From positions 93,305 to 130,991 of the forward strand of contig JADGAZ010000013.1 of assembly GCA_015231755.1 (NCBI GenBank): a DNA stretch of 37,687 nucleotides, given 5' to 3'. Every line of letters starts with the position of its first letter. The first letter of the stretch is position 1. Positions 1-8,783 of the stretch are shown here, in pieces. The notes under the pieces are model-generated. The model was not told where the DNA came from, searched no databases, and saw only the letters and a list, made by a program, of their open reading frames with translations. The position numbers were made by a program, and so were the translations under genes. This DNA comes from Magnetococcales bacterium. Lineage in GTDB: Bacteria; Pseudomonadota; Magnetococcia; Magnetococcales; Magnetaquicoccaceae.

Positions 1-2870
1 TCCACCACACCGATGGTCACGGCCTGGGTATCCGTCAAGCCGCCGGAGTCGGTCACAATCACGTTAATCGAATAACTGGACTGGCTTTCGTAATCAGCCG
101 AGGCTTTCAGGGTCACCGCACCTGTGGCCCCGTCGATGGTGAACAACGCCCCATCCGTACCCCCCAGACTGTAAGTCTGGGTATCCCCGAAATCCACATC
201 CGTGGCCGTGGCCGTATAGATCACCGTGGTGGTGGCCGCGTTTTCCGACACACTCCCGGTACTCCCGGAGGTCATCACCGGAACATCGTTGACCGATGAC
301 ACCTGAATCACCGAGGTCACGCCAACAGAAGCGTCATCCCCATCCATGAGGGTCCAGGTGACAGACCGGGTAGCCGATTCAAGGGCGGGATTGTCGCTGT
401 CGCTGCTGAATAGCACACTGCGCAACGCAGCCTGATACTGCGCAATGGTCGCGCTCCCGGTCAAAGTCAAGGTGCCCGCCTCAAAAAGGCCGGTGATCCC
501 GTTCTGGGGAACAAACGACAACCGATCCCCGCTGGTATATCCCGTGTCGATGACCACCGTGGCGCCGATCAGCAAGGTGTCATCCACGTCACTGACCGTG
601 ATTGTCCCATCGATGGCCATGGCCGCACTTCCTTCGGCATAGGCCAACACGGCTCCGGAGGTGACCACAGGGGCGTCATTGACCGCCTGCAATACCAAGT
701 TCACCCCATTGGAGGCGGTGAGAATACCTCCCACACCGGAACTGCCCAAATCGCTGAGTACCAACTCCAGGCGATCCGATCCAAAATAATCCGCCACGCC
801 CTGGTAGGAAACCTGGGACAACGCGGCATTCAGCTCCGCCTTGGAACCGGAAAAATGGAGGGTCGCATCCCCCTGCCCATCCCCCTGACTGAAGGTCAAG
901 CCGGTGGATTGCGCCAAAGTCAAAGCGCCATGTTCCACCCGCATGGTCACATCCAGCGTATTGGCCTCAGCATCGCTGACCAGAATGCCCAGAATGGTCA
1001 ACACCTCATCTTCCAATCCGTTCTGCGCGCCGGGCACGGTCAGGACCGGCGCGGTATTGGAGCGGGGCACCACCACAGGCACGGGTTCCACAGTCGCCGG
1101 AGTGGTGGTTACCACAGGCACCACCACCGGCTGAGTATCCGGAATCACGGAAGGTTGCACCGACGCCACCACCACCGGTTCCACCACCGTCGGCGCGGTC
1201 GGGACAGTCGCCACGGGAGTGGTGGCCGCCGCCGGAGGTTGGGCCTCGGGAGTGGTGGTGGCCGGAGGTTGCTGGGTCTGGGGAGCCTCGGCGGGGGTGG
1301 TGCTGGCCGGGGGCTGGGCTGAAGCCGTTTGGGTGGATGCGGCAGGAGTGGCGGCAGCGGTTTGCGTGCCTTGCGAGGCGGGAGCCGTCGTGTTGGCGAC
1401 CTGCGTCACTGAGGGATCGGCGTTTTTCACCTGCTCTTTGAGGGCATCCGAAGTCGCCAGGGCGGGATTCGCCATGGCCATCAGAATCTGCTGCTCCGGG
1501 CTGACCGGCACCGCACTGGCCGCCGCCATCTCCGATTGGGTCGCGGCGGCCTGCTGGGCCTCTTTCAAGGCGGTGGCCGGGTCGCCCCCCTTACTCAAAG
1601 CCTGGGTGAGACTTTGCAAAAAAGCGGCCCCACCCCCCGGATCGTTCTTTGTGGCTTCGGCCAATACCTGAGCGGCGTTCTCACCCGAAGCCAAAGCGGT
1701 CATCAGTTGATTCGCGGCGCTCACAGGCACCGAGGATTGCTGCGCATTGCTGACGGCTGTGTTGCTGGCGCTCTGGGCGCTCTGAATGGCCGAACCGACC
1801 GATCCACCGCTTCCCAAAGACTGGGTGAGGGCCGCCAGAAAGGCCTGATTGCCCTGCCCCCCCGCGGGCATCAAAGCATCCAGAACACTCTGCGCCTGAA
1901 CCCCGTTGGCCAGGGCCATGGCCAACTGATCCGCCGCGGAAAGGGGCACGCTCTGCTGGGTTTGAATCTGCTCCGCCGCCGACTGGATCTGTTGGGCCTC
2001 TTGTCCGGCCTGGGCGGGATTGGACCCCGAAGCCAAAGCGTTCATGAACCCCTGGGCCGCCGTGGGATCGCTGGAGGCGTTGCCCATTCCCGCCGCCCGC
2101 AGGGCATCTCCGCTCTCGTGACCACCGGCCAGAGCCGCAGCCAGCCGTTCGGCGGGGGTCAACTCCACATTCTGCGCGGCAGCGCTTTCGGCGTGCCGCT
2201 CCACGAATTGACCGGCCAAAGTCATGGCGGCCCGTGGATCCAAACCCTGGCTAAGGGCGTTCTGATACGCCTCCAGAAACAAAGCGGCCTGTTCGGCAGA
2301 CATCCCGGCCACCAGGGTCTCCACGGATTGGGCATCCACAGGAGCCGATTCCGCGGCGGCGGCCTGCTGCTGCTCGGCGGCCGCGTTGACCGCCTCCTGC
2401 TGTTGCTTGGCGGCCTGAACAGCAACGTCGATCGGCTTGCCACTCTGCAACGCCTCAACCAAAGCGGCATAAAAAACCGCCGCCCCTTCCCTGCCGCTCT
2501 CGGGCGAAACACCGCTCAAGCCGACGCCAGTAGCCAAAACGCTCTCCAGGGAAGGAGCGGTCGCATGGCCTGTATTGTCCGCCGTATTGCCCGCGGTGGC
2601 GCGCACGGTCTCCACCGCGTTCTCCGCACCCTGGGACACCCCGTTCGCCACATCCGACGGAGCGTTCCCACTGCCCAGACCGGAAAGAAATTGGCCCACC
2701 AACTGCTGTCCGAGGGCCGCGGCCTGTTCCGGAGAGATCCCCTGTTGGGCGAAAGTCTCCGCAAGCCCCTGCTGGGCAGCGGCAATGGCTTGTCCATCAC
2801 CCGAGGCCAGATGGGCGACAAATTCCGTGAGTTGCTGCGCCAACGTGGCGGAAAGCGGTGCAGTAGGCAT
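1..2870 (-). CDS. Large repeat-rich cadherin-like surface/secreted protein (3' end off window)
   Basis: The frame is open from ATG 2870 to the left edge, about 956 residues, so the C-terminus is missing. Residues ~1-460 are Ala/Gln-rich and contain several related units of ~73-75 residues built around VPxSxxxQLxxALA and FLxxLTQxL. Residues ~460-600 are a Pro/Thr/Ala-rich linker. After that come cadherin-like/Ig-like domains, seen as NTAPVLTVPG, NDAPVVTSG and NDVPVMTSG starts, DVDD and DVDFGD acidic motifs and a classic DYESQSSYSINVIVTD cadherin segment. Such proteins are usually calcium-binding adhesins exported by a type I or similar system. No N-terminal signal peptide is visible, which fits C-terminal secretion signals, but the C-terminus is not in the window. 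The start is supported by an upstream in-frame stop and the lack of a better ATG; the ribosome site (GAAAG) is modest. Adhesin function is inference. Confidence 0.8.
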   Translation of the reverse strand, partial: MPTAPLSATLAQQLTEFVAHLASGDGQAIAAAQQGLAETFAQQGISPEQAAALGQQLVGQFLSGLGSGNAPSDVANGVSQGAENAVETVRATAGNTADNTGHATAPSLESVLATGVGLSGVSPESGREGAAVFYAALVEALQSGKPIDVAVQAAKQQQEAVNAAAEQQQAAAAESAPVDAQSVETLVAGMSAEQAALFLEAYQNALSQGLDPRAAMTLAGQFVERHAESAAAQNVELTPAERLAAALAGGHESGDALRAAGMGNASSDPTAAQGFMNALASGSNPAQAGQEAQQIQSAAEQIQTQQSVPLSAADQLAMALANGVQAQSVLDALMPAGGQGNQAFLAALTQSLGSGGSVGSAIQSAQSASNTAVSNAQQSSVPVSAANQLMTALASGENAAQVLAEATKNDPGGGAAFLQSLTQALSKGGDPATALKEAQQAAATQSEMAAASAVPVSPEQQILMAMANPALATSDALKEQVKNADPSVTQVANTTAPASQGTQTAAATPAASTQTASAQPPASTTPAEAPQTQQPPATTTPEAQPPAAATTPVATVPTAPTVVEPVVVASVQPSVIPDTQPVVVPVVTTTPATVEPVPVVVPRSNTAPVLTVPGAQNGLEDEVLTILGILVSDAEANTLDVTMRVEHGALTLAQSTGLTFSQGDGQGDATLHFSGSKAELNAALSQVSYQGVADYFGSDRLELVLSDLGSSGVGGILTASNGVNLVLQAVNDAPVVTSGAVLAYAEGSAAMAIDGTITVSDVDDTLLIGATVVIDTGYTSGDRLSFVPQNGITGLFEAGTLTLTGSATIAQYQAALRSVLFSSDSDNPALESATRSVTWTLMDGDDASVGVTSVIQVSSVNDVPVMTSGSTGSVSENAATTTVIYTATATDVDFGDTQTYSLGGTDGALFTIDGATGAVTLKASADYESQSSYSINVIVTDSGGLTDTQAVTIGVV
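1474..2400 (-). repeat. Coding repeats of ~220 bp in the N-terminal half of the surface protein
   Basis: Read on the minus strand, related segments VELTPAERLAAALAGG, VPLSAADQLAMALANG, VPVSAANQLMTALASG and VPVSPEQQILMAMANP recur at about 2173, 1950, 1730 and 1512, a spacing of 73-75 residues. Between them a second shared block occurs (FLAALTQSLGSGG, FLQSLTQALSKGG, FMNALASGSN). The repeats are diverged at protein level and not identical in DNA. The predicted character is helical and Ala/Gln-rich. I do not recognise the family. Confidence 0.7.
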
Positions 2871-3005
2871 CAATCTTTCATTTCCGATCAGGCCGGAAGC
2901 CAATCATCAGGACCGAAACCATCCCGTCAACGGCTCGCCAGCCGGATGCCCCTCAAACGGGTCTTGCTGGTCACGACAAACGAAAATTCCAGGAGCGACC
3001 GTCTG

Positions 3006-3266
3006 TCAACCGCCGCTCCGTTTCTTTTCGATCAAGGCGACAATGGCGTTGATGGTTCTGAAATTGTCGAAATCCAGATCCTTGTTGTCCACCTTGACCT
3101 GAAACTCCTTTTCGAGAAACAGCACCAGATGCATCGCGAAAAGTGACGTCACCAGACCGGTGGCAAACAGATCCTCATCATCACCCACATCGGCGTCGCG
3201 GATGAATTTTACCAGAAACGATTTGATTTTTTGGGTTGTATCCATGATCTTGGCTTGAAAGGTCAT
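3006..3266 (-). CDS. Acyl carrier protein, FkbJ-like (hydroxymalonyl/glyceryl-ACP)
   Basis: An 86-residue acidic carrier protein. The phosphopantetheine site is in the segment LFATGLVTSLFAMHLV, where Ser follows T instead of the usual D of DSL; a variant of this kind is seen in FkbJ-type carriers. It is the last gene of a minus-strand operon with FkbK, FkbH and FkbI homologues and lies 11 bases after the dehydrogenase stop. By family knowledge it would carry the glyceryl unit made by FkbH while it is oxidised to hydroxymalonyl-ACP, then deliver it to a PKS acyltransferase. An alternative start is ATG 3245 (MDTTQKIKSF), which removes seven residues; neither start has a strong ribosome site. 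It is soluble and cytoplasmic. Confidence in the ACP call is high. The substrate is inferred from neighbours. Confidence 0.88.
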   Translation of the reverse strand: MTFQAKIMDTTQKIKSFLVKFIRDADVGDDEDLFATGLVTSLFAMHLVLFLEKEFQVKVDNKDLDFDNFRTINAIVALIEKKRSGG

Positions 3267-3277
3267 CCGTGATGGGT

Positions 3278-4135
3278 TCAGATCGGATAGTCATAGAATC
3301 CACGACCGTTCTTGCGGCCATGGAGTCCAGCATCCACCATTTTTTTCAACAACGGGCAGGGACGAAACTTGGAATCGTTGAAGCTTTCGTACAGCACATC
3401 CAAAGAGTAAAGAATGGTATCCAATCCGATCAGGTCGGCAGTCTCCAGCGGTCCCATCTTGTGGCCGAAACAGTTCTTGAAGATCCGGTCCACCTCATCG
3501 GCCTTGGCCACCTGTTCATGCACCAGAAAAATCGCCTCGTTGACGGTCAGCATCAACACCCGGTTGGAGACAAAACCGGGGGAGTCGTTGACCACCACAC
3601 ACTCCTTGCCCATGCGGCTCAGAAAATCACGGGAGGTTGCAATGGTCTGTTCCGAGGTGTGGAATCCCCGGATCACCTCGACCATGGTTTTCAATGGCAC
3701 CGGGTTCATGAAATGCATGCCGATCACCCGGTCGGGTCGTTGGGTGACCGAGCCGATGCGGGTGATGGAGATGGCCGAAGTGTTGGCGGCAAAGATGCAA
3801 TGCGGGGGACAAACGGCATCGATGGCGGCATAGACCTCCTGCTTCACCGGCCACTTTTCCACCACATTTTCCACCACGAAATCCGCCTTCGACAACGCCT
3901 GCACCTCGGTGGTGAACAGGATGCGTTCCAGCACCTGTTCCGGAGAGAGGGTGTTCTTCTCCTTGGAGAAAAACCCCTGAAACCGCACATTGTTGGTGAT
4001 TTCCTGACGCGCCCGATCCAGAATTTCGGCAGTCACATCCAGCAACACCACCTGAAAGCCGCTCTGAGCCAGATTCTGCGCCACGCCAACCCCCATGACG
4101 CCCGCACCGATGACTCCAACGATTTGAATATCCAT
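3278..4135 (-). CDS. 3-hydroxyacyl-CoA dehydrogenase family, FkbK-like
   Basis: A 285-residue NAD-dependent dehydrogenase. The N-terminal Rossmann motif GVIGAGVMGVG is at residues ~7-17. The segment FAANTSAISI, the HFMNPVPL block and NDSPGFVSNRVL are hallmarks of the 3HCDH family, and the C-terminal helical domain follows. In FkbH-I-J-K pathways this enzyme oxidises the ACP-bound glyceryl unit towards the semialdehyde. It sits between FkbH (23 bases upstream) and the ACP (11 bases downstream), so the operon supports that role over fatty acid oxidation. I chose ATG 4135 because it begins directly before the Rossmann strand. A TTG at 4162, overlapping the fkbH stop, would add nine residues without clear homology. 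Confidence 0.87.
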   Translation of the reverse strand: MDIQIVGVIGAGVMGVGVAQNLAQSGFQVVLLDVTAEILDRARQEITNNVRFQGFFSKEKNTLSPEQVLERILFTTEVQALSKADFVVENVVEKWPVKQEVYAAIDAVCPPHCIFAANTSAISITRIGSVTQRPDRVIGMHFMNPVPLKTMVEVIRGFHTSEQTIATSRDFLSRMGKECVVVNDSPGFVSNRVLMLTVNEAIFLVHEQVAKADEVDRIFKNCFGHKMGPLETADLIGLDTILYSLDVLYESFNDSKFRPCPLLKKMVDAGLHGRKNGRGFYDYPI

Positions 4136-4158
4136 GGTTTCATGCACCCGAAGTGTTG

Positions 4159-5211
4159 TCAACGCAAGTCCAGGTCAGCCAGATTCACCTGAACATAATC
4201 CGGAAACGGCGGTATCGTATCGAGATCGTTTTCCAGCAGGGTCACCCCGCCCGTACCCAACGCCTCGATCTCGCGGAACTGGGCGAACTTGTAGGTGATG
4301 TACATCATCCGGTTGCGGTCCGTGGAAACGAACTCGGCCAACAGACGCACCCCATGCCGTTTGGCCTCCTGACGCACATGATTGATCAGCACCGACCCCA
4401 CCCCCCGCGCCATGACCCGACACGACATCAGCAACAGCTTGATGGTCCAGGTCTCCGCCGTGGTCTCCAGCAGCACCAGACCGATCTTGCCATAGGTGCC
4501 ATAGCGATCATCCAGGCTCACGATCAGCAGGCGGTGATTCGGGGAGTGGCAAAAAGCCTCCAACTCTTCGTAAGAGTAGGTATACCCGGTAGCATTGAGT
4601 TGGTTGGTGCGCACCGTCAACTCTTCGGCCCGTTGCAGATCCTCCCGCCGGGCCGGGGCGATGGTGACCACCATCTGCAAAGTGGCCAGAAAGGACTCTT
4701 TCGGTCCGGAAAAGGCGGTCTCCTCCTGATTGCGCAGCAGGTCGCTTTGATACATAGCCCGACGCTTGCGGGAATCGTCGGTGATGAAACGGGGATTCAT
4801 CTCCGGCAGATCCAGAATCCCATCCACATCCAGGGCGTCGATGCACCGCACCTCCGGCAACACGAAACGCACTTCGTCCCGCTCGAACGGCTGATCGTCC
4901 ACAAACGCGAACGTATTGAGGCCGATATTGAGGGATTGGGCGATCTGCGCGATGGAGTCGGCTTTGGAGTTCCAGTTGATCTGCGGATACAAAAAATAGT
5001 CCGCCAGCCCGAAGGCCCGCAACCGTTCCATGGCGGGTTCAAACGTGTTGCGACTGGCGATGGATTGCAGAATGCCCCGTTCGTCCAGAGTTCGGATCAC
5101 CCGCACCGCATTCTCGCGCAAAACCAGTGAATCATGCTCGGCCAGCACCCCATCCCACAGGGTATTGTCCAGATCCCAGACCACACACTTGATTTTGCTC
5201 TCCTTGGCCAT
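4159..5211 (-). CDS. FkbH-like HAD-superfamily glyceryl-ACP synthase
   Basis: A 350-residue FkbH protein. The HAD nucleophile motif VVWDLDNTLWDGVL is at residues ~10-23, FAFVDDQPFERDEV is further on, and the conserved SCRVMARGVGS block is in the C-terminal part. Family members take a three-carbon unit from 1,3-bisphosphoglycerate, remove the phosphate and load glyceryl onto a partner ACP. The start codon lies two bases after the stop of the acyl-CoA dehydrogenase gene (TAGGCATG), so translation is probably coupled. It is the shorter form without the extra N-terminal domain seen in the NRPS-embedded copy at ~11500-13150, so two distinct FkbH types occur in this window. ACP and dehydrogenase partners follow directly. 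Confidence 0.9.
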   Translation of the reverse strand: MAKESKIKCVVWDLDNTLWDGVLAEHDSLVLRENAVRVIRTLDERGILQSIASRNTFEPAMERLRAFGLADYFLYPQINWNSKADSIAQIAQSLNIGLNTFAFVDDQPFERDEVRFVLPEVRCIDALDVDGILDLPEMNPRFITDDSRKRRAMYQSDLLRNQEETAFSGPKESFLATLQMVVTIAPARREDLQRAEELTVRTNQLNATGYTYSYEELEAFCHSPNHRLLIVSLDDRYGTYGKIGLVLLETTAETWTIKLLLMSCRVMARGVGSVLINHVRQEAKRHGVRLLAEFVSTDRNRMMYITYKFAQFREIEALGTGGVTLLENDLDTIPPFPDYVQVNLADLDLR

Positions 5212-5213
5212 GC

Positions 5214-6386
5214 CTACACCTGTCTGCTCTTCTTGTCCCGGGATCGTTGATCCTTGATGTGATCCAAATGGCCGTATTTGGCGATGATGGTCTGCTGAAT
5301 CTGGTTGCTGCCTTCGATGATCTCCATGATCTTGGCGTCACGGAAATAGCGTTGTACCGGATAGTCCGGACCGCAACCGTTGGCGCCGTGAATCTGCACC
5401 GCGTCGGCGGCGCTGCGGGCCGCCATGGTGGAGGCGAAATACTTGGCCGTGGAGGTGGCCATGATCGAGCGGGGATCCCGTTCGTCTTTCATGCGACCCG
5501 CATGGAGACACAACATGCGCGCCGCTTCGATATGGGTGATCATGTCGGTGATCATCCTCTGGATCAAAGGATGCTCCCGCAGATGAACGCCGAACTGTTT
5601 GCGTTGACTGGTATACTCCAGACAGGCCTCCAGGCACCCCCGGGTCAGCCCCACGCAACCGCACCCCACGCAGAAACGGCCATGATCCAACGCCGCCCCC
5701 GCCACATGGGAAAATCCGAAACCCGGACGCCCCACCATGTTCGCTTCCGGCAGTTCACAGCCGTCGAAGGTGAGGACCGCCAGCATGGCGGCGCGAAAAC
5801 CCAGGAGTCCGGACAAGGGCTTGCGGGTCAATCCGGCCCGATCCCCCTCCACCAGAAAGGCGACCGGCTTGTTCTCGAACTGGGCGAACACCAAAAACAG
5901 ATCGGCGATCTGACCGCAGGAGATCCATTTCTTCTCGCCATCCATACGGTACGCGCCATTTTCCAGGCGGGTGACCGTGGTTTCCACATTCTTGGCATCG
6001 CTGCCGATGTTGGGTTCGGTGAGGGCGAAAGCGCCGATGGTCTCGCCCCGGGCCAGTCTGGGCAGCCACACCTGTTGCTGCTCGGTGGAACCCCAGATGC
6101 TCAACGCCTGACACACCATGCCATGGACCGTCAACAGACTCAGCAGCGAGGCGCTGCCGCGCCCGATCTCCTCGCACAGCAAGCCGAAGGTGACGCTGTC
6201 CATGCCGCCGCCTCCCCATTCCACGGGAACCGTGGCGCCCAGATAACCCCGGTCGGCCATGGCACGAATCACGCTCTCCGGCAGCCGTTGCTCCTGATCC
6301 CATTGATCCGCGAACGGTGCGACCGTTTCATCGACAAAACGTTTGAACGCCTCTTGGGCAATCGATTGCTCCGGGGTCCACTCCAT
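5214..6386 (-). CDS. Acyl-CoA dehydrogenase family protein, FkbI-like
   Basis: A 390-residue flavoprotein of normal family length. Visible are the FAD/substrate segment FALTEPNIGSDAKNVET (~130-146), the QRKQFG block, and the C-terminal GANGCGPDYPVQRYFRDAK and EIIEGSNQIQQ motifs typical of the acyl-CoA dehydrogenase superfamily. In methoxymalonyl-ACP and hydroxymalonyl-ACP pathways FkbI homologues complete oxidation of the ACP-bound semialdehyde to the malonate level. A strong Shine-Dalgarno sequence (AGGAG, ten bases upstream) supports ATG 6386. It is the first gene of the four-gene FkbI-H-K-J run. The gap of 72 bases from the upstream binding-protein gene contains a weak inverted repeat (CCGGC at 6436, GCCGG at 6453). 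No methyltransferase (FkbG) gene is beside it. Confidence 0.88.
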   Translation of the reverse strand: MEWTPEQSIAQEAFKRFVDETVAPFADQWDQEQRLPESVIRAMADRGYLGATVPVEWGGGGMDSVTFGLLCEEIGRGSASLLSLLTVHGMVCQALSIWGSTEQQQVWLPRLARGETIGAFALTEPNIGSDAKNVETTVTRLENGAYRMDGEKKWISCGQIADLFLVFAQFENKPVAFLVEGDRAGLTRKPLSGLLGFRAAMLAVLTFDGCELPEANMVGRPGFGFSHVAGAALDHGRFCVGCGCVGLTRGCLEACLEYTSQRKQFGVHLREHPLIQRMITDMITHIEAARMLCLHAGRMKDERDPRSIMATSTAKYFASTMAARSAADAVQIHGANGCGPDYPVQRYFRDAKIMEIIEGSNQIQQTIIAKYGHLDHIKDQRSRDKKSRQV

Positions 6387-6458
6387 GATGCAAACTCTCC
6401 TGGCTCGCCTCTTTCAATACCCTTGCCGCACCATCCCGGCCTTGTCTTTAAAGCCGGA

Positions 6459-7811
6459 TCAATGCGCCGTCCCCGTCTCGGCCTGGGTCAAACAGGAGAC
6501 CCCCTTCTTGAACATGCACTGATCCTCTTTTTGATAGGTATCAAAATAGAGTACCATCTTGCCATCCTTGTTTTTCTTCTCCCGCACGATCTGGAGAAAA
6601 TAGTCATGACTCAAAATTTCGCCATTGGACAAATGCCGCCTGGGATTTTTCTTACCCTTGCCGGCCAACACACCCCCATACCGCAAATAAGAGACCATGC
6701 TGTCGGGATCGGCGGAACGACCATAGCGCATGGCCTCGACCAGCAACATGACGGAATCGAAAGCCTGGGCCGCCGTGGTATAGGAAGACAGCTTCTTTTT
6801 GAAAACGGCGTTGTATTCCGTGATGAAGCGGGCGTTATCCGGATCGTCCTCCTTGAAAAGCCCCACCACGATCGATCCGATCACAGGCGACGGTCCCCTG
6901 CCGCCTATCTCCAAAAATTTCGGATCGTTCTGGGAAATACCCAGAATGATGGGCACTTCGATCTTGAACTCCCGGAGCAAGGTGATGAACGGGATGGCTT
7001 CCCGGGTTGAACCGGAAAAAAAGATCGCATCCATCGGTTTGGCTTTATGTTTGGTCAAAAACCGGGTGACGATGGGAAAAAAATCTTTCTGATCCGGATA
7101 GATCGACTGATAAAACGCGACATTCGCCTGGTCGATGTGATTGATATGCTTGGCGAGCAAATTGGCCAATTCCTCGCCGGTGGAACTTCTCACATAAACA
7201 AGGCCGACATTCTTGCACCCGACCTCTGCGCAAGCCTTGGCCATGAGTTCAGCCTGGGCGTTATTGTTGGGAAGATTACGAAAAATATATTTGAAATTGT
7301 GCTGGGTCAGTTTGGTGGTGGTGGTAAAAGGCCACAAATTGATGATGCGAAACTTCTCGAAAACAGCGGAGCCGATCACAGCGTTTTCCCCGCCCCCGCC
7401 GGCGGACAACACCGTGGCCACCAGATTCTGTTCCGAAATATCCTTGGCAAAGTCCCACATTTCGTTGGGATTGGGCGAGGAGGGCAGAGCCACCTCGATG
7501 GCCTCCAATTTTCTACCATTGAAAACGCCGTTAGGGCTTTGATTGACCTCATCAACCGCCATCTTGATGCCGTTGTTGAAGGCTTCCCGCTTGCCGCTGG
7601 TATAATATCCGTAACCGATGCGGATGGGTCCGGTATCGGATTGACTCGCCGCGTCTGTTTTGGAACGGGCAGAGGAGTCCTTTCCAGACACCACCCAATC
7701 GACCCACGACTGGACCATGGCGCGGCTTTTTTCCGGGGCGAACCAGAACATCTGAGCGGCGATGATGAGCAAAACCAGACAAAACAACAGAAAGTAATAA
7801 AATTTCTTCAT
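6459..7811 (-). CDS. Membrane-anchored periplasmic ligand-binding protein (Leu/Ile/Val type, PBP1 fold)
   Basis: A 450-residue protein. Residues ~4-23 form a hydrophobic N-terminal segment that could be an uncleaved anchor or signal. A Ser/Asp-rich linker follows, and from ~62 a type I periplasmic binding domain begins (IRIGYGYYTSGKREAFNNGIKMAVDEVN). Later blocks (LSAGGGGENAVIG, NNNAQAELMAKA, VGLVYVRSSTGEELA, AIFFSGSTREA) match the branched-chain amino acid ABC transporter substrate-binding layout. No permease or ATPase gene is next to it, so it may work as a sensor or as part of a dispersed transporter. The C-terminus is Cys-containing (DQCMFKKGVSCL), perhaps a disulfide. The ribosome site at the chosen ATG is weak. 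The ligand is unknown. Confidence 0.78.
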   Translation of the reverse strand: MKKFYYFLLFCLVLLIIAAQMFWFAPEKSRAMVQSWVDWVVSGKDSSARSKTDAASQSDTGPIRIGYGYYTSGKREAFNNGIKMAVDEVNQSPNGVFNGRKLEAIEVALPSSPNPNEMWDFAKDISEQNLVATVLSAGGGGENAVIGSAVFEKFRIINLWPFTTTTKLTQHNFKYIFRNLPNNNAQAELMAKACAEVGCKNVGLVYVRSSTGEELANLLAKHINHIDQANVAFYQSIYPDQKDFFPIVTRFLTKHKAKPMDAIFFSGSTREAIPFITLLREFKIEVPIILGISQNDPKFLEIGGRGPSPVIGSIVVGLFKEDDPDNARFITEYNAVFKKKLSSYTTAAQAFDSVMLLVEAMRYGRSADPDSMVSYLRYGGVLAGKGKKNPRRHLSNGEILSHDYFLQIVREKKNKDGKMVLYFDTYQKEDQCMFKKGVSCLTQAETGTAH

Positions 7812-7903
7812 GGCAATGGCATCTTACCGATCGCGCACGAACGGCGTGCATGGGTCAGCGGCATTCCGCCCCGGACCAATCCTCCGGCATTGCCCACCCA
7901 TGA

Positions 7904-8761
7904 TTATTGCCCCCCCAGAATCAAAGGCAGACCATCCTTGCCGGAACCGATCACCACCACTTTGGAATTGTTGGACGAGGCCAGTTTCTCCGTGGCTTGA
8001 ATCCCCAGCCATTGCAGAATGTTGGGATCCTTCAAGGATTCCCCGATCTTTTTCTGATAGTCATAGATACCCTGGGCCTCCCGACGCTTGCGCTCGGATT
8101 CCTGCAACTCCCGCTCCAGGCGATAGACATAGGCCTGCATCTCCTGCTCGTGGACCAGTTTCTCCTCGATGGCCCGCTGGATGGGATCCGGCAAGGTCAC
8201 GCTGCGGATGATGACATCGTCGATGATGACGAATTTCTGACTGGCCGGCTCCAAGGCTTCGCCAATGATCTCCTGGAGCATTCCCTTGCGGGTGGTATAG
8301 ATCGCCTCCGGGGAGTAACCGCCGATGGCCCGTCTCAGGGCGGCTTCGACCTCCGGGATCACCACGGACTGGATGTAATCCGGACCCACACGCTGATGCA
8401 AATAGCCCAGCATGCTGTGTTCGGGTTTGAAGCGGATCGACATCTTGAGGGTCACCGGCAGACCCACGGAGGTAAGCACCGTGAAATCACGCACCAGAGC
8501 CTGGAGACGCACGTTGTAGGGGGTCAATTTGTCCCACGGCCAGATCAGGTAAAGCCCTTCCGTGTAGACATTATCCACCACGGTCCCGCCGAAGAATCGT
8601 TTGTAAAGCACGCCGCCTTCGCCGGACTGGATGGTAATCACCATGCGCGGCCATAAAAACAAAACAATAAGGACCAAAATCAGGAGGGAAACCACCATGG
8701 ACATCCCGGCCCGCTGAATAAAACCGCGTATCTTGGATGCAACGGTTGAGAAAGTCATCAT
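7904..8761 (-). CDS. SPFH/Band 7 (prohibitin-like) membrane protein
   Basis: A protein of 285 residues from ATG 8761. Residues ~19-38 form one transmembrane helix (VVSLLILVLIVLFLW), followed directly by the SPFH domain (EGGVLYKRFFGG, TEGLYLIWPWDKLTPYNVR, VIPEVEAALRRAIGGYSPEAIYTTR). A charged helical segment rich in E, R and Q at ~200-235 is a likely coiled coil for oligomerisation. Such proteins form ring or cage assemblies in the inner membrane that organise proteases or lipid domains. A TTG at 8770 would add three residues; ATG 8758 is also possible. No good ribosome site is seen close to any of them. An AAGGAG sequence lies further upstream inside a perfect hairpin (8784-8821). Confidence 0.85.
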   Translation of the reverse strand: MMTFSTVASKIRGFIQRAGMSMVVSLLILVLIVLFLWPRMVITIQSGEGGVLYKRFFGGTVVDNVYTEGLYLIWPWDKLTPYNVRLQALVRDFTVLTSVGLPVTLKMSIRFKPEHSMLGYLHQRVGPDYIQSVVIPEVEAALRRAIGGYSPEAIYTTRKGMLQEIIGEALEPASQKFVIIDDVIIRSVTLPDPIQRAIEEKLVHEQEMQAYVYRLERELQESERKRREAQGIYDYQKKIGESLKDPNILQWLGIQATEKLASSNNSKVVVIGSGKDGLPLILGGQ

Positions 8762-8783
8762 TCGAGCCAATCCGCATCAAATG

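Noticed and set aside
1536..3146. Long plus-strand open frame of 536 codons
   Set aside because: It lies antisense to the repeat-rich surface protein and the ACP gene; its translation is rich in R, G, H and Q with no family motif.
5247..7010. Plus-strand open frame of 587 codons
   Set aside because: It is antisense to the acyl-CoA dehydrogenase and binding-protein genes, which show full family motifs on the minus strand.
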